The notes below the pieces were generated by a model. It had not been told where the DNA came from. It was given only the letters and a program-made list of their open reading frames with translations, and made no database searches. A stretch of 64,000 nucleotides of DNA from Myxococcales bacterium. GTDB lineage: Bacteria > Myxococcota_A > Polyangia > Polyangiales > Polyangiaceae. The position numbers were made by a program, and so were the translations under genes. Of the stretch, positions 8,027-16,246 are shown one piece after another; the stretch's first letter is position 1, and each line of letters starts with the position of its first letter. The stretch spans positions 62,001 through 126,000 of the forward strand of contig JADJKB010000024.1 of assembly GCA_016706225.1 (NCBI GenBank), read 5' to 3'.

Positions 8027-9343
8027 ATGAACCCGAACACGCTGCTCGTCGCTCGTTGCATCCTGTCCGCCGCCTGCATCGTTGGCTGCGCCAACGAAAC
8101 CGGAACCGCCGGCGAAACACCCGAACCCGAGGGCAGTGGCGGTAGCGCCAGCGCTTCCAGTGGAGGAAAGGCGGGCGTCGCCGTCGGCAGCGGAGGCTCG
8201 AACTGGGCTAGCGGGGGCTCGACGAGTGACGCTGGGGTGAGCGGGGGCGCGGCCGGCGCCGGCGGGTCGAGCGGCAAACCAACGAGCGACGCCGGCGCAA
8301 GCAAACCAAAACCCGACGCCGGCGGTGGCGGCGCCGGTGGCACCAATGGTGCGGGTGGCACCAGTGGCGGCGGCAGCGCGGGTGTTGGTGGAGCGACCGG
8401 CGGCGGCGGCGCGGGGTGCGGCTCGCTGAGCTACGCCGGCAAATGCAAAGGCAGCGTGCTCTCGTGGTGCGAAGACGGCGCTGTGCAGACCGCCGACTGC
8501 GCAGCGAAGGGTAAGACCTGCGGGTACCAGGACTCCTCCGTCGGTTACAACTGCCTGACTCCGGCGTCGGGCTGCGGGACGCTGGACGACAAGGGCAAGT
8601 GCGACGGCTCGGTTCTGAGCTGGTGCGAGGGCGGCACCAAGCAGGTCGTGGACTGCGCCGACACCAACCGCGCGTGCAAGTGGGAAGACGGAACCATCGG
8701 CTACAACTGCGTGGCCACGAACCCCGTCGGTCAAGGCGGCAAGCTGGGCTTCGGATATCCGGTCGGCGACAAGACCACCTATCCGGCCGGCGGCTGGCAG
8801 GTGTCACAAGTTCTCGGCAATTACCTGTATTCGCCGCCGTTCGTCGGCGGACACTTGGCGGAGGACATCTTCAACCCGAACGGAGCCAGCGCGAACGCGC
8901 CGGTGTATTCGGTGGCAGATGGCGTCGTGGTCTACGCCGGGAGCAACTCGTCGAGTTACAAGAACACGGTGATGATCAAACACGACCTCGGCAACGGACA
9001 GAAGGTCTGCTCGTTCTACGGCCACTTGTGGCCGCCGGTGGTGTCCAAAGGCCAGAGCATCAAGCGCGGGCAGAAGATCGCGGAGGTGATGGACTGGGTC
9101 TATTTCTACGGCACGGAGAACTCGCACCTGCACTACGTGATCGTGACCGAAGCGCTATGCGATCAGGCTCTCGCCGGCAGCGGGGGGCTCTGCGGCTACG
9201 ACTCCAGTAACGGTCCCACCGGTTACTCGAACCTGTCCAATGAACCCTTCAGCTACACCTCGAAGGGAGACGGCTGTGGGTCGCAGGTTCACAAGAACGG
9301 TTACTTGTCCCCCGCCCAGTTCATCCTGGCGAATCACTTCTGA
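8027..9343 (+). CDS. M23-family metallopeptidase, lipoprotein with duplicated Cys modules
   Basis: The start is the ATG giving a lipoprotein signal (CIVGC, Cys21); product 438 aa. A Gly/Ser/Ala stalk reaches about residue 125. Two tandem modules of about 47 residues follow, each with the pattern C-G-x-L-x5-C-x-G-x-V-L-S-W-C and ending GYNC. The C-terminal domain is LytM/M23-like, with HLAED (HxxxD) and HLHY (HxH) as zinc ligands and a GYxGHL-like FYGHLWP segment. M23 enzymes cut peptidoglycan cross-bridges or Gly-rich peptides. The Cys modules may bind wall or substrate. It is divergent from the golvesin-like gene and shares the operator-like region with it. Confidence 0.85.
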   Translation: MNPNTLLVARCILSAACIVGCANETGTAGETPEPEGSGGSASASSGGKAGVAVGSGGSNWASGGSTSDAGVSGGAAGAGGSSGKPTSDAGASKPKPDAGGGGAGGTNGAGGTSGGGSAGVGGATGGGGAGCGSLSYAGKCKGSVLSWCEDGAVQTADCAAKGKTCGYQDSSVGYNCLTPASGCGTLDDKGKCDGSVLSWCEGGTKQVVDCADTNRACKWEDGTIGYNCVATNPVGQGGKLGFGYPVGDKTTYPAGGWQVSQVLGNYLYSPPFVGGHLAEDIFNPNGASANAPVYSVADGVVVYAGSNSSSYKNTVMIKHDLGNGQKVCSFYGHLWPPVVSKGQSIKRGQKIAEVMDWVYFYGTENSHLHYVIVTEALCDQALAGSGGLCGYDSSNGPTGYSNLSNEPFSYTSKGDGCGSQVHKNGYLSPAQFILANHF

Positions 9344-9351
9344 TGCCCCGC

Positions 9352-10977
9352 TCAGTACGGGTTCTCGACCAAGGGACGCGAGGTCGGAAGCGGTGGAAAC
9401 TGGAGCATGAGTCGGCCCGAAGTGGACTTCATTCGCAACCGGCGTCCGCTCGTAGTCGAGGCCTCGACGTCGTGAGGCCCGGTCGAGACCGCGAGCTCGA
9501 CCCGTTTGGTGCCGCGTTCGAGCGGCATCGCGGCGCCGTCGATCTGGAGCGTGGCAAGCGGCAGATTGCTCTCGATGATCAAGGCAGTGAGCGCCAACGA
9601 CGAGGCAGCAGCGTCCTCAGCGGCGGACGCTTCGGGCGGAGTCGGCCCGTTCGACGCTGCCAGCGAAGTGCTCGGCTCTGCCGCCGGTGCCGCTGCTGCC
9701 GAGGCAGGTGTCGCGCTGTAGCGCGGACGCGGTTCGGCGCGCTCCTGACGCTCCGCGCCGCTCTGCTTCTGGAAGGCGATGCCCGTCCCGATCCCGACCA
9801 GCAGCGTTCCGAGGAGCGCGAGCGCGATGCCCCAGTTTCGGGGCCTCGGCTGGCTGGCAGCGGCCCGGTCGCCGCTCGGGACGTTGGGCTCCGTCGCTTG
9901 CGCAGTGCGCAGCGTCGCCGATTCGAGCTGGCTCGCAGCGGGAACCGCGTCCGGCAGCGTCGGCTCTTGCGGCTGAATCGTCGTCAGCTCCCGAGTTAGC
10001 TCGCGAGCGCTCCGACTGCGTCGTTCTGCGAGCTCGGCACCCAGCAGCCGCTCGACCGTGCTCGCCACCTCCTCGGTGTCAGCGGCTCGCCACTCACCTC
10101 GAGCCCCGCTCGCCAGCGCGTCGCGAAGCGCTTGGGCGGTCGGCGTGCGCTGCTTCAGGTCGCGCGAGAGCGCGCCCGCAACAGCCTGAGCGAGCTCCGG
10201 CGGCACTTCCGGGTCGATCTGGCCGAGGTCGGGGATGGGTTTGTGCCCCACATCCAGGACGATGTCGGCCTCGTTCCCCTTGAACAGGCGCCGCCGCGCG
10301 ATCGCTTCCCACGCAATCACCCCCGCCGCCCAGACATCCGTGCGTCGATCGAGTGGCTTTCCACGGGCTTGCTCCGGCGACATGTAAGCAAGCTTGCCCT
10401 TCGTGACGCCGGTCTTGGTGTGGCTGATTCGCGACCTTGCCTTGGCAATTCCGAAGTCCGTCAATCGCGCGATCCCGTCGCTGCCGATCAGGATGTTCTG
10501 GGGAGAAAAATCCCGATGCACGACCCCAAGCGATCCGCCACGGCCGTCACCGAGCTCGTGGGCGGCATGCAGCCCCGACAGAGCGTCGAGCAAGATGCGG
10601 AGCGTCACCCCCGGCGACAGACGCGTGCCGGCGCTGGCTGCCGCGCGATACAGACCGCTGAGACTGGCTCCCTCGATGTACTCCATCACGAGGTACGCGC
10701 CGGACCGGTCCTCTCCGACGTCGAGCACCGGCACCACGTGAGGATGCCGAATTTTGGCTGCGATCTTGGCTTCCTCGATCACGTCGCGCAAGAAAGCGGG
10801 CTCACGCCGCAGGTGTTCGTGCACCAGCTTGAGGGCGACGTCGCGCGTAAAACCCTGGTCGCCGCGGGCGCGGGCCAGGTACACCGTCGCCATCCCACCA
10901 CTGGCGATGGGGAGCAATATTTCGTAGCGACCCACGGTCTTCGGGAAGCTCGCCGTGTGATCGCCGGAAGCGTTCAC
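9352..10977 (-). CDS. Membrane Hanks-type Ser/Thr protein kinase
   Basis: GTG start; 541 aa. The kinase domain spans about residues 18-290, with a glycine loop (IASGGMATVY, 24-33), Lys50, catalytic-loop Asp156 in HRDFSPQN, metal-binding Asp174 in DFG, and SPEQARG in the activation segment. HRDFSPQN in place of HRDLKPEN is common in myxobacterial kinases. After a linker there is one membrane helix (about 382-402), then an Ala/Ser-rich stretch and an external domain with a PEGA-like pattern (near residues 470-530). A TACGCT box sits six bases before the GTG. It is divergent from an FHA-sigma54 activator, a natural signalling partner. Confidence 0.92.
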   Translation of the reverse strand: MNASGDHTASFPKTVGRYEILLPIASGGMATVYLARARGDQGFTRDVALKLVHEHLRREPAFLRDVIEEAKIAAKIRHPHVVPVLDVGEDRSGAYLVMEYIEGASLSGLYRAAASAGTRLSPGVTLRILLDALSGLHAAHELGDGRGGSLGVVHRDFSPQNILIGSDGIARLTDFGIAKARSRISHTKTGVTKGKLAYMSPEQARGKPLDRRTDVWAAGVIAWEAIARRRLFKGNEADIVLDVGHKPIPDLGQIDPEVPPELAQAVAGALSRDLKQRTPTAQALRDALASGARGEWRAADTEEVASTVERLLGAELAERRSRSARELTRELTTIQPQEPTLPDAVPAASQLESATLRTAQATEPNVPSGDRAAASQPRPRNWGIALALLGTLLVGIGTGIAFQKQSGAERQERAEPRPRYSATPASAAAAPAAEPSTSLAASNGPTPPEASAAEDAAASSLALTALIIESNLPLATLQIDGAAMPLERGTKRVELAVSTGPHDVEASTTSGRRLRMKSTSGRLMLQFPPLPTSRPLVENPY

Positions 10978-10983
10978 GGCTGG

Positions 10984-10989
10984 AGCGTA
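10984..10989 (-). promoter_or_regulatory. -10 element of kinase gene (short-leader promoter)
   Basis: TACGCT on the minus strand, followed by only six bases before the GTG start at 10977. This matches the window-wide pattern of -10-like boxes placed so that transcription would begin at or next to the start codon. Confidence 0.5.
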
Positions 10990-11048
10990 TCATGCTCCGC
11001 GAGGTCGGCAGGAAGGCCTGTGTTAGGCTCTTTCTTGCGCGTCACGCC

Positions 11049-12416
11049 ATGGGCCGAGACCACGAATCGCACGACCACGAGCTCGGCGAGGAGCTGCGCA
11101 CCACGGCGCTCGAGACGGCACCGGAGGTCGACCCGCTGGCCGCGTACGTGCTCGAGGTGATCGAAGGTGAGGCTGTAGGCGCGCGTGTGAGGGTTGATGG
11201 GCACGAGCCGGCGCCGATGCTCGTCGGGACCAGCCAGACGTGCGCACTCAGGCTCGCCGATCACCTCGCCTCGCGCCGTCACCTGCGACTCACGCTGGAG
11301 GGGCGGCGACTCCGAATCTCGGATCTGGGCTCCACCAATGGCACGTTCGTCGACGGCGTGAGGCTGCTCGATGGTTACCTACGGGGCGGCGAGATCGTTC
11401 GCATTGGACAGACGGCGTTGAGGGTGGAAGCTGTGGCAGGCCGAGCGTCGAGCCCACTTCCGAGCAGCGACCGCTTCGGTCGCTTGATCGGCGCGAGCGC
11501 ATCGATGCGTCGCATGTATCCGTTGTGCGAGAGGCTCGCGCTCTCCGACGTCACGGTGGTGATCGAGGGAGAGACCGGCACCGGCAAAGAGGTACTCGCG
11601 GAGTCGCTTCACGAGCGCGGGCCCCGCGCGCAAAAACCCTTCGTCGTGTTCGACTGCACTGCCGTGGCACCGAACCTGGTGGAGTCGGCGCTGTTTGGAC
11701 ACGAGAAGGGTGCGTTCACCGGGGCATATGCGACGCATCGCGGGGTGTTCGAGGAGGCCGATGGAGGCACGCTGCTGATCGACGAGATTGGGGACCTGCC
11801 ACTCGCGCTGCAGCCGAAGTTGCTCCGGGTGCTCCAGCGTGCGGAAGTGCGCCGCGTGGGTGGCTCGCGGCCGATCCGGGTCGATGTGCGCGTGCTGGCG
11901 GCTACCCGTCGCGACCTGGACCGCGAGGTACAAGCCGAACGATTTCGTGACGACCTCTTTTATCGGCTGGCGGTGGCGCGCGTCGAGCTGCCCCCGCTGC
12001 GCGAGCGACACGGCGACGTTGCGCTCCTGGCGCGGCACTTCTGGGGCCAGCTGCGCGCCGGGCGACCGTTCCCGGACGAGGTGTTGCCGAGACTCGATGA
12101 CTACGCGTGGCCGGGAAACGTCCGGGAGCTGGGCAACGTCGTGGCGCGGCTCTCGGCACTCGGCACTCTCGGCGAACAGGGGAATCCATCCGGGCGTCCG
12201 CCTGCGGGGCAAGTGCCAGCCGCTGATCTCATCGCGGCGGTGCTGGCCGAGAACCTCCCGTTCCCGAGCGCCCGCGACAAAGTCCTCGCTCTGTTCGAAG
12301 AACGCTACATCTCGCGCTTGCTCGAGCTCCACGATGGCAACGTCGCCCAGGCGGCGGCGGCGTCGGGCGTCGCACGGCGCTATTTCCAGATCATCAAGGC
12401 GCGTACGATGCGATAG
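11049..12416 (+). CDS. FHA-domain sigma54-dependent transcriptional activator
   Basis: The 455-aa product has an FHA domain at about residues 33-118 (LGSTNGTFVDG). A sigma54-activator AAA+ domain follows at about 145-380, with Walker A GETGTGKE, the sigma54-contact loop GAFTGA and Walker B GGTLLIDEIG, then a C-terminal Fis-type helix-turn-helix (AQAAAASGVARR). FHA domains bind phosphothreonine, so the divergent Ser/Thr kinase is the obvious input. The start is uncertain: an ATG at 10992 has a GGAG site, but TAGGCT at 11024-11029 (with TGTTAGGCT context) suggests transcription begins downstream of it, favouring 11049. Confidence 0.93.
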   Translation: MGRDHESHDHELGEELRTTALETAPEVDPLAAYVLEVIEGEAVGARVRVDGHEPAPMLVGTSQTCALRLADHLASRRHLRLTLEGRRLRISDLGSTNGTFVDGVRLLDGYLRGGEIVRIGQTALRVEAVAGRASSPLPSSDRFGRLIGASASMRRMYPLCERLALSDVTVVIEGETGTGKEVLAESLHERGPRAQKPFVVFDCTAVAPNLVESALFGHEKGAFTGAYATHRGVFEEADGGTLLIDEIGDLPLALQPKLLRVLQRAEVRRVGGSRPIRVDVRVLAATRRDLDREVQAERFRDDLFYRLAVARVELPPLRERHGDVALLARHFWGQLRAGRPFPDEVLPRLDDYAWPGNVRELGNVVARLSALGTLGEQGNPSGRPPAGQVPAADLIAAVLAENLPFPSARDKVLALFEERYISRLLELHDGNVAQAAAASGVARRYFQIIKARTMR

Positions 12417-12427
12417 AGTCTCTCTGC

Positions 12428-13369
12428 ATGCGTCGCCGCCTTGTCGCACTGTTTGCCGGTTGCGTCGCACACTCGCTGGCGGCGCCGGCCTGGGCGGACG
12501 ACGAAAAGGCGGCAGCCAGAGAGATCTTCCGTGCCGCAGAAGCAGCCTTCAGCCGCGGCGAGTATCGAGCTGCTGCGCTGGCGTTCGAGGCCGCCGACGA
12601 AAGATCGCCCAACGGAGGCGCGGCCTACAACGCGGCAAGAGCCTGGGAAAAAGCGGGGGACGAACCGCGAGCTGCCGATGCGTTCGAGCGTGCGCTTCGG
12701 AGCGGAGAGCTGGTCGATGCACGGCTTGCCGATGCACAGAAGCGGCTCGCGGCCCTGAGCCCCAGGCTCGGTGTCCTGGTGATTGACGGCCCGCCGAAGG
12801 CCCGCGTCAGTGTGGGGTCGCTCGAGGACGCACCGGCACCGCGGCGGTTGCACCTGACGCCCGGGGAGTATCCGGTCCATGTCCGGTGGGCCAGCGGCAA
12901 GCGCCAGACGCATCAGGTGCGGGTGAGCGCGGGGCGAGAGCAGACTCTCGGGCTCGGTGGAGCGGAGGCCGTCGTTCGCGACGCCCCCCACCCGGTAGAG
13001 CACGAGCAACCGCTGCGGGAACACCGCACTTCCGCGGACGAAGGCAGGGCAGGTAGCGGTCCTTGGGGTTGGCTTCTGCTTTCGGCGGGTGCGCTGTCCA
13101 TGGGGACTGGCGCAGTCCTGTTGAACCGAGGTTTGTCTGCGCGCGACGAGTTCGAGGCCTCTGGCCGCACGGACGCCGGCGCTCACGATCGCGCCCTCGG
13201 GTACCGCACGTGGAGCAGCGTCACGTTGTTCGGCGGCGGCGCGCTGGTAGGTGCCGGCGTTGCTGTTCTCCTGGTGTCGCCGAGGCCCTCCGAGCCGACG
13301 TCCGAGAGCGCGCGCTGGTCGCTCGAGATTGCGCCGACGGGTGCGCGCTTGGTCGCTCGACACTGGTGA
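12428..13369 (+). CDS. Exported TPR/PEGA-like protein with C-terminal membrane segments
   Basis: This 313-aa protein has a signal peptide ending at AWADD. TPR-like helices follow at about residues 22-110 (AAREIFRAAEAAFSRGEY and similar), then a beta-rich PEGA-like segment around 115-180 (LGVLVIDGPPKARV). Two hydrophobic helices lie at about 210-230 and 265-285. The layout is common in myxobacterial proteins next to FHA/kinase genes, and this gene follows the FHA-sigma54 gene by 11 bases, so it may be cotranscribed. TAGAGT lies eight bases before the ATG. The role is probably structural or signalling at the envelope; no enzyme motif is visible. Confidence 0.75.
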   Translation: MRRRLVALFAGCVAHSLAAPAWADDEKAAAREIFRAAEAAFSRGEYRAAALAFEAADERSPNGGAAYNAARAWEKAGDEPRAADAFERALRSGELVDARLADAQKRLAALSPRLGVLVIDGPPKARVSVGSLEDAPAPRRLHLTPGEYPVHVRWASGKRQTHQVRVSAGREQTLGLGGAEAVVRDAPHPVEHEQPLREHRTSADEGRAGSGPWGWLLLSAGALSMGTGAVLLNRGLSARDEFEASGRTDAGAHDRALGYRTWSSVTLFGGGALVGAGVAVLLVSPRPSEPTSESARWSLEIAPTGARLVARHW

Positions 13370-13372
13370 CCA

Positions 13373-13533
13373 CTAGGGCGCCGAACAGGTTGAACGTCGT
13401 TTGTTTTCAGCGACTTGCAAGGTGTTCGGCGCTCGCGCGCGGAGCGCGCACGGCCGAAGGCCGGGGGTTTGGGGCGCAGCCCCAACGTAAAGGTCCTAGA
13501 ACACGAGCAGAGCAAGCTGATCGGTGTTCTAGG
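13373..13533. repeat. 161-bp hairpin-rich dispersed repeat, copy A
   Basis: This stretch is repeated in reverse orientation at 53296-53456, with the same length and about six differences. Both ends carry CTAG. It can fold into five stems: GCGCCGAACA (13378-13387) with TGTTCGGCGC (13423-13432); GCGCGC-GGA-GCGCGC (13435-13449); CGGCC-GAA-GGCCG (13451-13463); TTGGGGC-GCA-GCCCCAA (13469-13485); and CCTAGAACAC (13495-13504) with GTGTTCTAGG (13524-13533). It lies between two convergent genes and could also end transcription. A short frame inside it reads the same peptide in both copies but looks like a by-product of the repeat. Confidence 0.9.
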
Positions 13534-13578
13534 CTCGACCCGAGCGCTCTGAGCGTCGCAAGACCGCTCAACTCGAGA

Positions 13579-14202
13579 CTAGAAACAGTCCGGCACGCCG
13601 CCGTCGGTGGAGCAGGACTTCGTGCCGCAGCTTCGGTACAGGCAGTTGGTCGGATCGCTGGGATCGGCCATGATCAGGGTGTTGTCGCGGCATTTTGCGG
13701 TCGTCCACTCGAAGCAGTGCTCGACCTGGTTGTTGTCCAAGAGGATCTCGCAACCAAATCCGCCGCAGGTGCCGGCGCCAAAGTCCTTGCACTTGCCAGC
13801 CTTGAGACCGCAGTTGTTCACGTAGCACTTGCTGGAGCCGCCACCGCAGCTCGGCGTCTCGAAATACAAGAGGGTGTTGTCCTTGAAACAGGAGCCAGCG
13901 TATCCGAGCGCCTTGCAGGAGCTCCAGGTGACGCCGGAGTCCGGTTTGGCGTCACTCGCGTCGCTCGCGCCGTCGACGGGTGCGTCGGCGACGTCAGCGC
14001 CGGCGTCAGGAGCGGCTTCGACCCACGTGTCCCCCTCGGCGTCGGCGCCGCCCGCTCCCCCCAGCCAGCCTTCACCGCCGACGTCGTTGGTACTGGCGTC
14101 GCCGCCGTTGCCCGCGTCCGTTGCGCCCGAGTCGACCTCTGCAACGTCGTACAAACACGCGCCCACGAGGCACGCGGGGAGGGTCAACCAGGCAAGACGC
14201 AT
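13579..14202 (-). CDS. Cys-rich lipoprotein of unknown function
   Basis: This 207-aa protein has a lipoprotein signal (LVGAC, Cys16), then an Asp/Ala/Gly-rich acidic linker to about residue 90. The compact C-terminal part (from WSSCKALGYAGSC to the end) holds about 14 cysteines, enough for several disulfides, with repeated short motifs such as YVNNCGLKAGKC and CLYRSCGTKSC. I know no named family for it. TACTCT lies ten bases before the ATG. It is probably an envelope-anchored protein with a disulfide-stabilised exported domain. Confidence 0.7.
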   Translation of the reverse strand: MRLAWLTLPACLVGACLYDVAEVDSGATDAGNGGDASTNDVGGEGWLGGAGGADAEGDTWVEAAPDAGADVADAPVDGASDASDAKPDSGVTWSSCKALGYAGSCFKDNTLLYFETPSCGGGSSKCYVNNCGLKAGKCKDFGAGTCGGFGCEILLDNNQVEHCFEWTTAKCRDNTLIMADPSDPTNCLYRSCGTKSCSTDGGVPDCF

Positions 14203-14218
14203 CGAGGGCGACAGAGTA

Positions 14219-15109
14219 TCACCGGCCTGCCGTGGGTCGGTCTTCGTCGCGCGCTCGCCCGGCGAAGAAGGCGCTCAGCTTGTCCAGCTTCGAGACGGGC
14301 CCCTGGCCAGGTCGAAGTTGATGCACGGTCTCCCCGACCCGCCGCATCCACCCGAGCTCTTCCTCGGACATGCGACCGAGCTCCAGTGCCTTCATTGCGT
14401 CGTCGAGCTCGGCGCCGTTCTTGGGGCCACACATGGCGACGTCCACCGCGGGATTCGAGAGCACGAATCGGTAGCAGTCGGTCGCAGTCGGCGTGCGCTC
14501 GTCCTTTGGGCAGTACTCGGCGCGGAGTAGCGATCCCCAGCGCGTTGCGGTGAAGGCCAGCACCCCCGGCCTCGCGCCCGCCTCGGTCTGGAGATGCGGA
14601 AACACCTCGCGCTCGGCGCCGGGATGAGCCGCGTTGTAGCGCAGCATGATGGCGTCGAAGCGCGAGTCGTCGATCATGCGAGCGAAGCTCGGACGGTGGT
14701 GACACGAGATCATGATCTGCCGGACCTTGCCCCGCTCCCGGAGGGTGAGCGCCGCATCGACGATACGGTCCGGTGGCATGTCGCTCCACCAGCTCAAGGT
14801 CAAGAGGTCGACGTAGTCGAGCTTCAGCTTGCGCAGCGCCAGCTCGACGCTCGGGCGAATCAGCAGCGCCGATCGCGAGTACGTCTGAACTGCGACGCAC
14901 AGCTCCTCGCGGCGCGTGCGGCACACACGGTGGAGGCCGTCGGCGAAGGCGTCGGTCCGCCGCAGGCCCCAGAAGAAGAAATTGATGCCGCGCTCGCGCG
15001 CGCGTTCCAGGTCGGCGCCACCCACCCCGTAACTCGAACCCACGGCCAGGCGGCTCACGCTGAGCCCCGAACGACCGAAGGTCGTTGCGTCCCACAGTGA
15101 AGCGGTCAT
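14219..15109 (-). CDS. Aldo/keto reductase family protein
   Basis: The start is the ATG of MTASLWDATTFGRSGLSVSRL; the open frame upstream is a composition artefact. The 296-aa protein has the AKR opening (FGRSGLSVSRLAVGSSYGVG), a helix-barrel layout with DYVDLLTLSWW in place of the usual DYxDLYxxHxxD, and RERGKVRQIMISCHH in the mid-barrel. The canonical catalytic Tyr/Lys/His set is not obvious to me, so activity may differ from NADPH-dependent carbonyl reduction. TAACTT lies eight bases before the ATG, in the context GTGCTAACTT. Confidence 0.8.
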   Translation of the reverse strand: MTASLWDATTFGRSGLSVSRLAVGSSYGVGGADLERARERGINFFFWGLRRTDAFADGLHRVCRTRREELCVAVQTYSRSALLIRPSVELALRKLKLDYVDLLTLSWWSDMPPDRIVDAALTLRERGKVRQIMISCHHRPSFARMIDDSRFDAIMLRYNAAHPGAEREVFPHLQTEAGARPGVLAFTATRWGSLLRAEYCPKDERTPTATDCYRFVLSNPAVDVAMCGPKNGAELDDAMKALELGRMSEEELGWMRRVGETVHQLRPGQGPVSKLDKLSAFFAGRARDEDRPTAGR

Positions 15110-15190
15110 GGCGCGAGAAGTTAGCACGCGATAGCGCACTCGCGCGCCGCGCGCTGGCGAAGGCAACCTCAGCGTGCGATTCTCGACGGC

Positions 15191-16228
15191 ATGCGCAGTG
15201 ATTGGCTCCCTCTCCTCTTGTCGTGTCTGGGCTCGCTGGGTTGTTCGGATGGAAGCAGCGATGAATCCGGCAAGACGGGCGGGACCGGCGGAGTCACGAG
15301 CGGGGGAGGCGGCGGTGGTTCTGGCGGCACCGGCGGCACCTCGGTGAGCAGCGGCGGGAGCAGCGGCAGTGCGGGGAGCCCGAGCGGCGGCGGCGGCGCG
15401 AGCGGGGGCTCCGCGGGATCCGGTGGGGGCAGCGGCGGTATCGCGGGTGCTGGCGGCAGCGCTGGGTCCGGCGGTGGCGCTGGCACGGGCGGCGGCTCTG
15501 CGACGGCGGGGTGCGGCAAGAGCGGCGCGTTCGTGGGGGTGAATGACAGCGCCACGATCAGCGTGTCCGGCGTCTCGCGCAGCTACGTGCTCAGCGTGCC
15601 GGCCGACTACGTGTCGAGCAAGGGCTGGCCGCTCATCTTCGGATTCCACGGGCTGAACGCCGACGGCAAGGGCGCGCGCAACTACTTGAAGTTGGAACCA
15701 GGCGGCGCCAAGGACGCGATCTTCGTGTACCCGACCGCGACCAACAAGGCGACCGGCTGGAAGATGAAGGAAGGCGAGGGCGACGTCGAGTTCTTCGACG
15801 CATTGCTCGACAGTCTCAGCGCCAGCCACTGCGTGGACGTGGCACGCGTCTACGCGACGGGCTTTTCCCACGGCGCGATGTTCACCAACAACCTGACCTG
15901 CTGGCGTGCCGCCAAGCTCGCGGCCGTGGCGCCCACCGGAGGTTCCGGCCCCTGGTTTGGCGCCAGCTGCACCGCCAGCTTGCCAGCGATGATCACCCAT
16001 GGAAACCAGGACCCGACGGTCCCGCCCGCCGACGGCGCGAAGACGCGCGACTATTTCCTGAAACAGAACGGCTGCAGCGCCACCAGCAAGCCGTACGCTG
16101 CCGAGCCGGCCTGCGTGACCTACGACGGCTGCAAGCTGCCCGTGGTCTGGTGTGCGTTCGATGGCGGCCACACGGTCCCGGCGTTTGCCGGTCCGGCGGT
16201 GAAGGCGTTCCTGCTCGCAGCGCCGTGA
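15191..16228 (+). CDS. Secreted esterase lipoprotein, PHB-depolymerase/feruloyl-esterase-like
   Basis: This 345-aa protein has a lipoprotein signal (LGSLGC, Cys18), a Gly/Ser stalk to about residue 110, then an alpha/beta-hydrolase domain. Nucleophile elbow: GFSHG; acid: probably Asp in HGNQDPTVP; base: His in GGHTVP. WPLIFGFHGLNADG carries the oxyanion-loop His-Gly. The layout matches the LpqC/PHB-depolymerase esterase family, which acts on polyesters or feruloylated polysaccharides. The stalk presumably holds the enzyme away from the outer membrane. It is divergent from the aldo/keto reductase gene by 81 bases. Confidence 0.85.
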   Translation: MRSDWLPLLLSCLGSLGCSDGSSDESGKTGGTGGVTSGGGGGGSGGTGGTSVSSGGSSGSAGSPSGGGGASGGSAGSGGGSGGIAGAGGSAGSGGGAGTGGGSATAGCGKSGAFVGVNDSATISVSGVSRSYVLSVPADYVSSKGWPLIFGFHGLNADGKGARNYLKLEPGGAKDAIFVYPTATNKATGWKMKEGEGDVEFFDALLDSLSASHCVDVARVYATGFSHGAMFTNNLTCWRAAKLAAVAPTGGSGPWFGASCTASLPAMITHGNQDPTVPPADGAKTRDYFLKQNGCSATSKPYAAEPACVTYDGCKLPVVWCAFDGGHTVPAFAGPAVKAFLLAAP

Positions 16229-16246
16229 GCTACCCGCGCCGCCCGC

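Noticed and set aside
10992..11048. Earlier ATG start for the FHA-sigma54 gene
   Set aside because: Has a GGAG site but lies upstream of the likely -10 box TAGGCT (11024-11029) and would overlap the kinase promoter. Kept as an alternative.
13183..13515. 110-codon minus-strand frame across repeat copy A (and its twin across copy B)
   Set aside because: The shared peptide is explained by the DNA repeat itself; most of the frame outside the repeat is antisense to the TPR gene, and the Arg/Pro-rich composition is that of a shadow.
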